64,000 bases of DNA from Porphyromonas endodontalis ATCC 35406 (GCF_000174815.1 NZ_ACNN01000007.1:78501-142500), one strand, 5' to 3'; counted from the stretch's first letter, positions 1 through 10,000 are shown. Numbers and translations: made by a program. The notes: generated from the letters alone by a model not told the origin.

Positions 1-1046
1 TTGCGCTTTACCACAAAAACGGAGGCGGCTTCAGCCGAATTACTTCCGTCGCTCAATGCTTCAGAGATCCAGGTGTCAGAGTCCTTTACCTTCTTCCATA
101 GCATAGCGACGTCCTTTCCGCCTTTTTTCTCGGTCCCTACGACGTAAATATTATCGTCAATCACATACACGGAGAGAGCATCTGCCTCTTCTGCGCCACT
201 ACCACTCAACTTGGTACGTGTACCATTTCTCCAGAGCATAGCGACATTCTTCCCTCCCTGGTTTTCATGCCCTACGACGAAAACATCATTGCCCGAGACA
301 AAGAGGGAACGAGCCTCTGCCCATTGGTCTCCATTTGTTATCTCTTCAGGGGTGCCATTCCTCCAGAGCATGGCAAACATCTTGGCATCTGAAGTCATCT
401 TATACCCTACGGCGTAGACATCGCGTCCCTCTACATAGACAGCATTAGCATAGGAGTGTTTAGCACTGCTTTTCAATTTGATAACTTCATCATTTCTCCA
501 GAGAGTTGCATGTGAGTTCCCTGTAGTCTCGTCTTTTTCATATCCCGAGATATAGAGGTCTTGGCCCGATACAAAAACAGATTTGGCATTACTCGGAGCG
601 TCTGATAGGGTCTTGGGCTTCCCATTTTTCCAAAGAGTAGCGCACCACGTCCCTGTATCTTTTTGCTGCGCATACCCCACTACATAGACATCGCTACCCG
701 ACACAAAAACAGAGTGGGCGTAGGAGACTCTTCCTGAAGGCGTCAAGGGTACAGCCACACCATTTTTCCAAAGTGCCGCAGACATAGAAGAGCCTCCTTC
801 GAGGATTTCCGATCCTGCGACATAGACATCATTACCCGACACAAAAACAGCCTTGAGCCCACCATCAGCACTCGGAGCGCTTGCCGGCTTGCCATTTACC
901 CAAAGCACTGTCTTCCAAAAAGGATCGTGTGCTTCGGATCCTGCTACGTAAACATCATATACCGTCTCTTTAGGCGAGCTTTTACATCCTATCGCTACCA
1001 TAGCCGTAAGTGCCATGGCTATACCTACTAAAATTGATTTTCTCAT
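1..1046 (-). CDS. Repeat-containing lipoprotein, propeller-like (3' end outside window)
   Basis: An open frame starts with ATG at 1046 and runs off the left edge; by comparison with its neighbour only a few C-terminal residues are missing. The N-terminus is a lipoprotein signal with Cys near residue 21 (AMVAIGC). The rest is about eight degenerate units of roughly 40-45 residues, each with a strand like SVFVSGNDVYVVG followed by ALWKNG. This is the pattern expected of beta-propeller blades, but I do not recognise a named family. It is paralogous to the gene at 1112-2209 and lies 65 bp downstream of it on the same strand, so the two are probably co-transcribed. Surface or periplasmic location is inferred from the signal; function unknown. 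Confidence 0.8.
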   Translation of the reverse strand, partial: MRKSILVGIAMALTAMVAIGCKSSPKETVYDVYVAGSEAHDPFWKTVLWVNGKPASAPSADGGLKAVFVSGNDVYVAGSEILEGGSSMSAALWKNGVAVPLTPSGRVSYAHSVFVSGSDVYVVGYAQQKDTGTWCATLWKNGKPKTLSDAPSNAKSVFVSGQDLYISGYEKDETTGNSHATLWRNDEVIKLKSSAKHSYANAVYVEGRDVYAVGYKMTSDAKMFAMLWRNGTPEEITNGDQWAEARSLFVSGNDVFVVGHENQGGKNVAMLWRNGTRTKLSGSGAEEADALSVYVIDDNIYVVGTEKKGGKDVAMLWKKVKDSDTWISEALSDGSNSAEAASVFVVKR

Positions 1047-1111
1047 ACTAATTATACAATTTGCGAGTTTTTCATCTGTTCCGAAAGTCTTATCAACTCT
1101 CTGTTCCTTAT

Positions 1112-2209
1112 TTATTTTTTCTCACGCTTTACCACATAAACGGATTGGGCATAAGCATTAGTTGCACCTGCGTTCAAATTGGTAGGCTTCCCATTTTTCC
1201 AGAGTACGGCTCTCTTTCCTCTCGCATCTTTTTCCCATCCTGCTACGTAAACATCATTGTCGATTACGAAAACAGAGAGAGCACGAGCTTCGTCTACACC
1301 CTCTTTGCTTAACGTGGTGAGCACGCCATCTACCCATAGCACAGCTCTCATTTTACCTTCAAATTCTTTCATTCCGGCTACATAGACTTTATTATCCGCC
1401 ACAAAGACTGAGAAGGCGTCACTCTCGTTACCCGTTAGGTAGGTGGGGTTCTCATTTTTCCAAAGTGTAGCAGTCCCTGGTCCAGCTCCCACCTTTCTCC
1501 ATCCTACTACATAGATATTACCACCCGATACGAAAACGGAGTTGCCAGCGCCAATTGTTATTGCATCATCTACTAATGCAATCCGATCTTTATTCTTCCA
1601 AAGTATGGGTACATATTCCCGTGTTGCATCGTACTCATATCCGGCTGCGTAAACAACACCCTTCGATACGAAAACAGAATGGGCATAAGCATTTTTCTCT
1701 CCCTTTGTAAGCTCGATAATTTTTTTCTCATCATCATTTTTCCAAATCAAAGCACGACGGTTTGGCTCCGGATCGCTCCAGCCATACCCTGCTACATAGA
1801 GGTTGTCACCAGAGACAAAGAGGGAGCGAGCATAGTGGAAAGATGTGTTACTACTATTATCCAACATTGTAGCCTTAGTATTTTTCCAAACTGTGGCAGC
1901 CCATCCTTTCGTAGGAGATTCACGCATAATTCCCCCTGCCACGTAGACATTGTCTCCGGAGCCGGAGACGGTACCGGCCCAACTTTCTCTAGTTGATAGT
2001 TTTTTAAGTTGGTCATTTTCCCATAGTAGAGCTCTTTCTATACCTGTTGGGCTAATCGAATTCCCTGACACATAAACATCATACACATACTCCTTAGGGG
2101 TGGGCGTAGGTGTGGGAGTGGGCGTAGGTGTGGGGACACCACGCTTGCATCCTACTGCTATTACAGCCGCAAATAGTACGGCCAAACTTACTAAAATTGA
2201 CTTCTTCAT
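1112..2209 (-). CDS. Repeat-containing lipoprotein with Pro-Thr linker, propeller-like
   Basis: 365 residues. A lipoprotein signal ends at Cys21 (AVIAVGCKRG), followed by a Pro-Thr dipeptide run (about residues 27-38), then repeated units with the pattern SVFVSG...VYVAG...ALWKN that continue to the C-terminus. The repeats suggest a beta-propeller; no catalytic motif is visible. The linker is encoded by a GTGGGC/GTAGGT type microsatellite on the plus strand. It is the first gene of a two-gene unit with the paralogue at 1-1046. Likely a surface-exposed lipoprotein tethered by a flexible linker; ligand unknown. Confidence 0.8.
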   Translation of the reverse strand: MKKSILVSLAVLFAAVIAVGCKRGVPTPTPTPTPTPTPKEYVYDVYVSGNSISPTGIERALLWENDQLKKLSTRESWAGTVSGSGDNVYVAGGIMRESPTKGWAATVWKNTKATMLDNSSNTSFHYARSLFVSGDNLYVAGYGWSDPEPNRRALIWKNDDEKKIIELTKGEKNAYAHSVFVSKGVVYAAGYEYDATREYVPILWKNKDRIALVDDAITIGAGNSVFVSGGNIYVVGWRKVGAGPGTATLWKNENPTYLTGNESDAFSVFVADNKVYVAGMKEFEGKMRAVLWVDGVLTTLSKEGVDEARALSVFVIDNDVYVAGWEKDARGKRAVLWKNGKPTNLNAGATNAYAQSVYVVKREKK

Positions 2210-2350
2210 ACTGATATCACAATTATGGGTTAATAAAAAATTTCTGGTATCCTTCTACTCAGGTTTTCACGCTCTTTCTTTGGGGGAGGAACGACCATGA
2301 GACCCCGAATAGAATAAGGTTGTTACATCGCTTTGTAACCTTCTTCGGGT

Positions 2351-2359
2351 GCAAATATA
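2351..2359 (-). promoter_or_regulatory. -7 promoter box for the propeller lipoprotein pair
   Basis: On the minus strand this reads TATATTTGC, matching the Bacteroidota -7 consensus TAnnTTTG. No clear -33 TTG is seen. The leader to the ATG at 2209 would be about 140 nt and contains a GTTAC/GTAAC hairpin near 2321-2338. Confidence 0.6.
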
Positions 2360-2471
2360 GTAATTTATCCGAAAAACACCCTAGTGTTAAGACGAAAAAA
2401 TACAGATGGGAGGGGAGATGGTGAAATTGGGGTGGGCTTGAGGGGAAGAAATGTACGCTAGAGGGGCGAAC

Positions 2472-3545
2472 TTAGTGCAGTTGCTCGAGAAAGCGGACGA
2501 GAGGCGTGGGGAGGGCGTAATCGCCCAATTCGCTCTGGTTTACCCATTGGTACTTGGTGCTCCCCACGGCGTCGGACTCGAGTTCGGCCGTGTAGATGGT
2601 GATGTGAAGTATTTGGTGGGAGAGCCGGTGCTCGAGGGTGAAAGTGGTGGGCGCAAGGCGTAACTCTCCTGAGTAGGAGAGTTCATGCTCTAGCCAGTGG
2701 GCTACCTCGTCGGGGGTTTGGGGGCTGTCACTCTCGAGTAAAGGGAATTGATACAGCCCTCGCCAGATGTCGTTTCGCCCTCGCTTCTCTAGTAAGACTT
2801 GCTGATGGCACGTGGTGTAGATGTAGCTGAAGTAGCGATCTCTAAGGGTTAGCTTTTTCCCTTTTATGGGCAGGAGACGAGCGAGAGGGAGCTCCGCTAC
2901 ACGGCACCACGATGAGGCAGGGCAGGCGGAGCATTGGGGGGATTGAGGGGTGCAGACCAGTGCGCCTAGCTCTATGAGGGCTTGCCCCAGTTTGCTAGGG
3001 GGGAGTTGGGTGGCGAGTAACTCCTCCACCGCTTGGGTGCAGAGTTGCTTCCCGCTTAGGGTATCTATGGGGAGTTCGCTTGCCAGAAGTCGGCTGACTA
3101 CGCGCAGTACATTGCCATCCACGGCGGGATAGGGCATATCGAAGGCAAACGAGGCAATGGCTCCGGCTGTGTAGTCTCCCACCCCGGGTAGAGCACGTAT
3201 CAAGGCAAAATCTTTGGGGAATATCCCCTGATGCTCCGTGGCTATAACTTGTGCTGCACGATGGAGGTTGTGCGCTCGGCTGTAGTAGCCAAGTCCCTGC
3301 CATAGGCTGAGCACCTGATCTTCGGAGGCTTGCGCCAGATCGGTAACGGAGGGGAATGCTTCCACAAAGCGAAGAAAGTAGTCATGTCCTTGGTTTACGC
3401 GCGTTTGTTGCAGTATGACCTCCGAGAGCCAAATGTGGTAGGGGTCGCGAGTGGTGCGCCACGGGAGCTCTCGGGCATTCTCTTCGAACCAATCGACGAG
3501 GGCTCGGGCTAGCTGTTGGGGATGGGTAAAGAGGGTTTCGCTCAT
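2472..3545 (-). CDS. mutY: A/G-specific adenine glycosylase MutY
   Basis: Removes adenine mispaired with 8-oxoguanine in base-excision repair. The start at 3545 (protein begins MSETLF) is preferred over an in-frame ATG at 3563, because the latter lies upstream of the -7 promoter box. The helix-hairpin-helix/GPD region (LPGVGDYTAGAIASF) is followed by the four-cysteine iron-sulphur motif CTPQSPQCSACPASSWC, then a C-terminal NUDIX-like domain (about residues 225-350) that recognises 8-oxoG. The length of 357 residues is normal. It stands alone with its own promoter. No key residue appears to be missing. Confidence 0.95.
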   Translation of the reverse strand: MSETLFTHPQQLARALVDWFEENARELPWRTTRDPYHIWLSEVILQQTRVNQGHDYFLRFVEAFPSVTDLAQASEDQVLSLWQGLGYYSRAHNLHRAAQVIATEHQGIFPKDFALIRALPGVGDYTAGAIASFAFDMPYPAVDGNVLRVVSRLLASELPIDTLSGKQLCTQAVEELLATQLPPSKLGQALIELGALVCTPQSPQCSACPASSWCRVAELPLARLLPIKGKKLTLRDRYFSYIYTTCHQQVLLEKRGRNDIWRGLYQFPLLESDSPQTPDEVAHWLEHELSYSGELRLAPTTFTLEHRLSHQILHITIYTAELESDAVGSTKYQWVNQSELGDYALPTPLVRFLEQLH

Positions 3546-3551
3546 TTCGCC

Positions 3552-3560
3552 GCAAAGGTA
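3552..3560 (-). promoter_or_regulatory. -7 promoter box of mutY, almost abutting the start codon
   Basis: The minus strand reads TACCTTTGC, a perfect -7 match. The box ends only six bases before the ATG at 3545, so the transcript should be nearly leaderless. Confidence 0.6.
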
Positions 3561-3792
3561 CAATTCGTGGGGCGAGGGAGAGTGGTCTCTTACTTCTTTT
3601 GTGAAACCTTAAAATTTCGCTGCCTGATATTTTTTCCACCACAGGGCAAAAAGAAAATATTTCACGGGCAAGATTTTTTCTAAAATCACCCGGAAAGGGG
3701 AGGAGAAATCAGCCTATGCCGAATTTGCTTTTGCCTGATGGCGGTTTTGTTTGTGGGGAGGGAGGTACCTACCCGTAGGGTTTTTCTTAGAA

Positions 3793-3825
3793 TTTGGCTG
3801 AGATTTATTTTAGTAGTACCTTTGG
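3793..3825 (+). promoter_or_regulatory. Promoter of the lipoprotein/radical SAM operon
   Basis: TTTG (3793-3796), a 20-nt spacer, then TACCTTTGG (3817-3825). This fits the Bacteroidota -33/-7 arrangement. It lies about 60 bp upstream of the first lipoprotein gene. The rest of the 3546-3887 gap is AT-rich and holds no gene that I can see. Confidence 0.7.
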
Positions 3826-3887
3826 TGTAAGTGGATCCTCTTGGGAGGAGATACTCTTCCTATTTGAGGTTCTTTTAAAAACAAGGT

Positions 3888-4208
3888 ATGGGTATGGCAA
3901 GAAGAAAGAAAGCATATATCGGAGCCGTGGTGGCAGTCGCCTTTGCCTCTTTATCGGCCTTTTTGCTGTCGGGTTGTGCCCTTTTTGGAGGGAAAAAGGG
4001 AGGAACGAAAACGGACTCCGATTCGGTTCGAGGTCAAAATCCCCTACAGCAAGACTCCATTCGCAGGGAGGAAGAAAGGATAGAGGATATGCCTAGAGTG
4101 ATGTATGGCGTCCCCTATCAGAGGTATGAGGAGATGAGAAAAGTACCCTCTTCTCCCCAAGGGAAAGAAGAAAGAGACTCGCTAATGCAGGAGGACTCCG
4201 AAGCCTAG
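3888..4208 (+). CDS. Short lipoprotein carrying the YGxPY motif (rSAM-associated)
   Basis: 106 residues; start at 3888 or at the third codon (3894). A basic N-terminus and hydrophobic stretch end at Cys30 (FLLSGC). After a polar linker rich in Lys, Asp, Gln and Arg comes MYGVPYQRY (residues 72-80) and a charged tail. The YGxPY element matches EYGTPY and EYGCPY in the two larger lipoproteins of this operon. Unlike them it has no beta-sandwich domain. It is the first gene after the promoter at 3793-3825 and 66 bp upstream of the next lipoprotein gene. I infer that it is a stripped-down partner or substrate of the radical SAM enzyme at 5921-7021; its function is otherwise unknown. Confidence 0.75.
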
Positions 4209-4274
4209 AGGCGTAAAGCATTGGGGGCCTCTCTTGCAAGTTTATAACACACCAAAAACAACACACCAGAAACA

Positions 4275-4760
4275 ATGAAGAAATTTTTTCAACTCAAATT
4301 CACTCTCTTGCCGGCGATGCTTGTGCTATTGCTGGCAGGGTGCAATCTTATTGAGACTCCTCTTGTGGAGACTCCGATCCAGGCTCCGGGTCGCCCCGAT
4401 GGCACACTGGAGATTGTAGTAACCGTGCTAGACTCCCAAAATAAACCCCTCGAAGGGATGGTGCTCGAACTAATAGAAATGCCCTTGGAGCGGGAGGTAA
4501 GTGCCTCGGCTGAGACCAATGTGCGAGGGGTGGCTAAGCTAAGCAAAGATGTCTATATTGCGAATGTGATGCAGCCTATCCACCTGCGCGTGCGGGATGC
4601 TAAAGCCTCTGGCAGGGATTATATGTACCGTCCTTGGTATGGAACCATCCAGCTGAGCAAAGGGGACTTTGTGCGTAAAAAGGCTCGTAAGGAGCTTGTG
4701 GTGCACCTGGAAAGAATGGGCGTCTCTCACGCTTCGGGCTCTCTAGAGCCTAATGTCTGA
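4275..4760 (+). CDS. Lipoprotein with carboxypeptidase-regulatory-like domain (rSAM operon)
   Basis: 161 residues. The lipoprotein signal ends at Cys23 (VLLLAGC). Residues from about 45 onward (GTLEIVVTVLDSQNKPLEGM) look like the start of a CarboxypepD_reg/CnaB-type beta-sandwich, the fold also suggested for the two lipoproteins downstream. It lacks the YGxPY motif after the cysteine; the nearest similar element is MYRPWYGTI near residue 117. It sits inside the lipoprotein/radical SAM operon, so it probably belongs to the same pathway even though the motif is absent. Function unknown. Confidence 0.75.
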   Translation: MKKFFQLKFTLLPAMLVLLLAGCNLIETPLVETPIQAPGRPDGTLEIVVTVLDSQNKPLEGMVLELIEMPLEREVSASAETNVRGVAKLSKDVYIANVMQPIHLRVRDAKASGRDYMYRPWYGTIQLSKGDFVRKKARKELVVHLERMGVSHASGSLEPNV

Positions 4761-4820
4761 TAGGCAGGATAGTCACGATGGATGTATTGATGAAGTGAAC
4801 ACCTATAGACGACCAACACA

Positions 4821-5321
4821 ATGAAAAAACTAACCAAACGAGTAGCCGCCCTCCTCAGCATCGGATGTGCCGCCTTTCTGGGGCTATTCCACACCTCCTG
4901 TTACTTAATAGGGGGAGTGGAGTATGGTACTCCCTACATGGAGTACGATGTGAAAGTAAAAGTACAGAGCCCCGATGGAAACCCCATCGAGGGTATAGAG
5001 GTAGCTGTAGTTCGGAAATATCATACAGAAGAGGGAGACCGCATAGTAAAATTGGTGCCCCCTGTACAAACGAATTCCTCGGGTATTGCACAAATATCAC
5101 AAGCGAGTAATCTTGGCGGATCGGGAAATAAGCTTTATGTGCAAGCTGTGGATGTGGACGGAGTTAAGAACGGCCGTTGGGCTACCAAGGTGGACTCGAT
5201 ACCCCTATTCCCATCAGATATACAAAGTAGGAAACCGAAGAAGCGTTGGTGCATGGGTGTCCTCAAAAAGGGAATCGCCGTGACCATGGATCCGGCTCAA
5301 GACGAAACCCCTTCGAAGTAA
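4821..5321 (+). CDS. Radical SAM-associated lipoprotein, paralogue A
   Basis: 166 residues. The signal ends at Cys27 (LFHTSC), followed by EYGTPYMEYDVKVKVQ (residues 34-49) and then a beta-rich domain with the pattern PDGNPIEGIEVAVV. YG-x-P near the mature N-terminus followed by a short beta-sandwich is, as I recall, the hallmark of the Bacteroidota family called putative rSAM-modified lipoproteins (TIGR04134), which occurs next to a dedicated radical SAM enzyme. The gene downstream (5421-5924) is a tandem copy: the signal peptide and even the 5' flank (ACCAACACAATG) are nearly identical. Confidence 0.8.
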   Translation: MKKLTKRVAALLSIGCAAFLGLFHTSCYLIGGVEYGTPYMEYDVKVKVQSPDGNPIEGIEVAVVRKYHTEEGDRIVKLVPPVQTNSSGIAQISQASNLGGSGNKLYVQAVDVDGVKNGRWATKVDSIPLFPSDIQSRKPKKRWCMGVLKKGIAVTMDPAQDETPSK

Positions 5322-5420
5322 GCGTCCGTTTGCACTCATCCCTCCCCGGGATATTGGATAAGAAGAACCATCACAATGGATTTAATCTGGTAAAGTGAAA
5401 CCCTATAAACAACCAACACA

Positions 5421-5924
5421 ATGAAAAAACTAACCAAACGCGTAGCAAGCCTCCTCAGTATCGGGAGTGCAGCTTTCCTAGGACTATTTCACACCTCTTG
5501 CGACAGATTAGGAGGCGGGGGTAGAGAAGAGTATGGATGCCCCTATGTGGAGTACGAAGTCAAAGCCAAGGTGCAGACCCCCGAGGGCAAGCCTATCGAG
5601 GGCATAGAAGTTACTCTTCTTGAGAAATCAGATTACTCAGATAGAGATCTTGTACCATGGAGTAGAATCGAACGAACCAATGCCGCCGGCGTCGCTCAAA
5701 TATTTGATAATGCATCGGGCTTTGCTAGAAATATGCTCTACGTGCGCGCTGTGGATGCAGACGGAGCTAAGAACGGCCGTTGGGAAACTAAGGTGGATTC
5801 GGTAGCGATAACCTCTGCTGATATCCACAAAGACAAGTCGAAGGGGCATTGGTATGAAGGAACTATTAAAAAAGAGGTAACCCTCACCATGGCTCCGGTC
5901 CCTAAAGAAAATACTCCGAAATGA
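5421..5924 (+). CDS. Radical SAM-associated lipoprotein, paralogue B
   Basis: 167 residues. Signal ending at Cys27, then EYGCPYVEYEVKAKVQ (residues 37-52) and a beta-rich domain (PEGKPIEGIEVTLL) like paralogue A. An extra cysteine (Cys40) lies inside the YGxPY motif. The stop codon overlaps the start of the radical SAM gene by ATGA, so the two are translationally coupled, which supports an enzyme-substrate or enzyme-partner relation. The strong identity with paralogue A in the signal peptide, with divergence in the mature domain, points to tandem duplication followed by diversification. Confidence 0.82.
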   Translation: MKKLTKRVASLLSIGSAAFLGLFHTSCDRLGGGGREEYGCPYVEYEVKAKVQTPEGKPIEGIEVTLLEKSDYSDRDLVPWSRIERTNAAGVAQIFDNASGFARNMLYVRAVDADGAKNGRWETKVDSVAITSADIHKDKSKGHWYEGTIKKEVTLTMAPVPKENTPK

Positions 5925-7021
5925 GCGGGAGCAAAATCTCTTTTCGCCAGCGCATTTCGCTAGAGGCGCATCGTTCTTACCGCCGCAAGTGCGTGGCAGA
6001 GCACAAACTCAATACGCTCTTTTGGGAGTGTACGCTCAAATGCAACTTGGCGTGCAAGCACTGTGGTAGCGATTGTCACGTAGATAGTGATGCAAAAGAG
6101 CTCTCCGGAGAGGAATTCCTCCGCGTGGTCGATAGCATAACGCCTCATGTAGATCCGCATAAGGTACTCGTCATCTTTACGGGAGGCGAGGCCTTGGTGC
6201 GTCAGGACCTTGATGCCATTGGGCTTGAGCTCTACCGCCGAGGTTACCCTTGGGGTCTTGTAACCAATGGGATGCTTCTCAACGAAGAGCGTCTCGAGAG
6301 TCTATTGCGCAGCGGCTTGCATTCCCTCACAATTAGTCTAGATGGCTTCGAAGAAGCGCACAATTACCTCCGTGGGCATCATTTGAGTTTTGCCCGAGCC
6401 TCTCACGCCGTTGAGCTTATGGCAAAGACGGAGCAGGTGCGCTGGGATGTGGTTACCTGCGTCAATCCGATGAACTTTGGCTACCTCGCCGAATTCCGAG
6501 ACTACTTGATTGGCTTAGGGCTTAAAGAGTGGCGGCTTTTTACCATTTTCCCCGTGGGGAGAGCAGCTGAGGACCCCAATTTGCAGCTTAGCGATGTGGA
6601 TTTTTACCGCCTTATGGAGTTTATTCGCGACACCAATAGAGAGGGGCGCATTGCAGCTTCCTATGGTTGCGAGGGCTTTTTAGGCGGTTTTGAGGGCGAG
6701 GTACGTCCCCATCCCTATACTTGCTACGCAGGTGTGGAGGTGGCTTCTATCCTCTGCGATGGTACGATCAGTGCCTGCCCGAGTATCCGCTTCGACTATA
6801 AGCAGGGCAATGTACGTGAAGATGACTTCTGGACCGTATGGCAGAATCGCTTCCTCCCCTATCGCGATCGGAGCTGGGCTCGCCAAGGGCAGTGTGCCGA
6901 GTGCCTCCAGTGGCGTTACTGTGAGGGGAACGGAATGCACCTGCACGACGATGAGGGAAAGCTCCTCTTCTGCCATCATCAGCGACTTTTGCGCGCCGAA
7001 GCATCACTAAAAAAGAAATAA
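5921..7021 (+). CDS. Radical SAM/SPASM enzyme of the lipoprotein system
   Basis: 366 residues. The radical SAM CxxxCxxC motif is at Cys41, Cys45 and Cys48 (CNLACKHC) and binds the [4Fe-4S] cluster that cleaves S-adenosylmethionine. A C-terminal SPASM-like region carries further cysteines ([24 protein letters not shown]), expected to bind auxiliary clusters, as in enzymes that modify ribosomal peptides or proteins. The ATG overlaps the stop of the upstream lipoprotein. In Bacteroidota such enzymes (TIGR04133-type, from memory) are paired with YGxP lipoproteins. The chemistry performed is not known to me; modification of the lipoprotein N-terminal motif is an inference. SPASM and anaerobic Fe-S chemistry fit a strict anaerobe. 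Confidence 0.88.
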   Translation: MSGSKISFRQRISLEAHRSYRRKCVAEHKLNTLFWECTLKCNLACKHCGSDCHVDSDAKELSGEEFLRVVDSITPHVDPHKVLVIFTGGEALVRQDLDAIGLELYRRGYPWGLVTNGMLLNEERLESLLRSGLHSLTISLDGFEEAHNYLRGHHLSFARASHAVELMAKTEQVRWDVVTCVNPMNFGYLAEFRDYLIGLGLKEWRLFTIFPVGRAAEDPNLQLSDVDFYRLMEFIRDTNREGRIAASYGCEGFLGGFEGEVRPHPYTCYAGVEVASILCDGTISACPSIRFDYKQGNVREDDFWTVWQNRFLPYRDRSWARQGQCAECLQWRYCEGNGMHLHDDEGKLLFCHHQRLLRAEASLKKK

Positions 7022-7064
7022 TACACAATACTGTATAGACTATCCCTTCTCCCCATCCATAGTT

Positions 7065-10000
7065 ATGAATAGAAAAACCATTAACGAGTATATCCTATCC
7101 AACCGCTTTTACGAAGCTATTTCTCTACTCAAACAAGTCATCGAAGAGCATGCTCTGTATAGCTTGGGAGATAGCTTGAGCCGAGAAGAGAGCATCTATG
7201 GAATGATGTTGGGTTACCTCGATAAAGGCATTGTAGACCCCGATAGAGCGCATATTATAGAGGAACTAAAAGTGAAATTGCTGAAGCTAAGCGATAGAGT
7301 CTATCGGGCTGTACGAAGCAAAGACTCGGGTTCGCTCTACTTCCGCCGTTGGGCAGTGGTGGAGGCTCGTAAGGGATTGTCGGTAGAGAATTTGCTCGAA
7401 GATCTATCACGCCCTGCCTTCAAAGAGGCGGAGCGCGATAGCTTCGATACGCTTGTCGATCTTCTGTTTGAGACGCTGTGGGTATCCGAGTCGCTCACGG
7501 AGGTGGAGCAAGACCGCCTCTCTGCTTCGAGTGAATATGTGCGCTTGGTCACCTCTTCTGCTATTACGCTGGGCTTGATGTCGTATTGGGATGAGAGTAA
7601 GATGGCGTTCCTCCTGCGTGAGGCTGCTTCCTCCTCTACGAGCGAAGCCTATATGGTGCGGCTTGCCATGGGCGTTTTTGTCAGCCTCTACCTCTATCGC
7701 GATAGGTTGCCTCTCTTTATGTCGTGGCTAGAGCCGCTCCTAAAAGATGCCCTCCAAAATCCGTTGTTTGTAACGGCTTTTATCCATCTCTGGACGCGCT
7801 ACACGCATGCTACAGAGACGGAGCAGCTCTCCCAAAAAATAGGAGAGCTCATGCCCAATATGCTGCAAGAGATGAAGGCCAAATGGAGCTCCATAGAAGA
7901 GGATACGGATGAGAATCTAACCGAGGATAAGCTGGATCAGCTCTTCGACAAAGTGTCGGGCTCGGAGGAGATGAGCACCTTCTTCCAAGAGTTTGGGACG
8001 CTGGAGCAGGAGGGCGAAGACCTCTTATTTAGTAGCTTCAAAGAGAATAAAAGCGATTACTTTTTCAACTCCATTTCTTCGTGGTTCCTGCCTTTTGACG
8101 AGGAGCATAGCCGCATTGCGGGAGTTTTGACCAGGAACGAAAATCTCCGAAAGCTCTATCCCCTACTCAAAGGGAAACTCTGTGATTCGGATCTATACTC
8201 CCTCTTTATCACCTTCGATAGGATGGGGATGGGAATAAAAGTGATGGGGATAGAGATGCCGGAGGAGCTCAACGGAGCGATGTTGAATGAGCTATCGGCT
8301 GAGTCTTTGATGCCTAAGTGTGCGAAAGTCTACGTCGAAGATTTCTACAGATTCACCAAGCTATTCCCCCTGCATGAGCAGTTTGTGGATATATTCCGGC
8401 AGGATATCATGGTGGCAAGGCTTCCTATCCTAAAGGAAGCTCTCCCCATCGAGTCTATGGTGCGTGGGGCGGCTCTATTTTTCTACTCGCGTAGGAATTA
8501 TGCCAAGGTGAGGATGCAAATTGGCTCGATCCCTCAGCTCTTTGATACCGATGCCAACACCCTGAATATTTGGGGTAATAGCTGCTTCTTTATGGGAGAT
8601 TACCGAGAAGCCATTAGGCACTACCGCCATGCCGACCTCGTGGAGGATGCATCCCCCAAAGAGTTGTCACGCCTTGCCGTTTGCTATCAGCGCGTAAACA
8701 TGCCCGAGAAGGCAATAGAGACACTTGAGGAGCTTCTCAAGAAAAATCCCGAAAATCTAACCCCATTGCTAAAGATTGCAGGGGTCTATATGGAGATGAA
8801 AGCCTACGATGAGGCTCTTTCTTATCTCTATAAATACGAGTTCTCGGCACCCGATGGCGAGAGGCAGGTAGCTCGTTTGGTGGCTTGGTGCCTCCTCTCC
8901 AAAGGAGATTACGAGCGTGCAAAAGGTTACTATCGTACCCTTCTCTCCCTCCCCGGTGCAAAGGCTAGCGACTACCTCAATAGTGCCTATGTGCATATTG
9001 CCCAGGGCGAGGAGCGAGAGGCTTTGGCGGCCATGCGTATGGCGCTGGAGCATTACGACGAGCCTAGTGAGCTATTCCGCGAGATGCAAGAGGATAGCAG
9101 GAACTTAGATAGGAGCGCGATAAGTTTTGATCGTCTTCGCTTTTTGGCGGATGGAGCCATCGCCCTCCGGAACCAAGATTTTATACAGAATCTAAAACCC
9201 AATTATACTATTCCAAAGAGAATGAACATCAAGGATTTTAATTTCAAAGGACTGAGAGCCTTTGTGCGAGTGGACTTCAATGTGCCCCTCGACGACAACC
9301 TACAAATTACGGATGACACGCGCATGCGTGCTGCTTTGCCCACGCTCAACAAAATTATTGCAGACGGAGGTCGCCTGATCATTGCTTCGCATCTAGGTCG
9401 CCCCAAAGGGGTGAGCGACAAACTTTCGCTCCGCCATCTGGTGCCCCATCTTGCCGAATTGCTAGGTCGCCCTGTGACCTTTGTGCCCGATAGCGTGGGA
9501 GCCGAGGTAGAGAAGGCTATTGCCGAGATGCAGGACGGGGATGTGCTTCTCTTAGAAAATCTTCGCTTCTACGAAGAAGAGGAGGGTAAGCCTAGAGGTC
9601 TTGCCGAAGATGCCACAGCCGAAGAAAAGAAAGAGGCTAAGAAAGCCCTCAAACCGCGTCAAGCCGAGTTTGCCAAGAGACTTGCCGCCCTTGCCGATTG
9701 CTACGTGAATGACGCCTTTGGTACCGCTCATCGTGCGCACGCTTCTACGGCTCTTATCGCCGATAGCTTCCCTGCTGATCGCAAAATGTTTGGCTTCTTG
9801 ATGGAGCAAGAAGTAAATGCCGTACAGCGAGTTTTGGGCGACATCCATCGTCCGTTTGTGGCTATCATGGGAGGTTCTAAGGTCTCTTCTAAGATTGATA
9901 TTATCGACAACCTGCTCGACAAAGTGGATACCCTTATTATAACGGGTGGTATGTGCTTTACCTTTGCCAAGGCCTATGGCGGCAAGGTGGGTAGCTCTTT

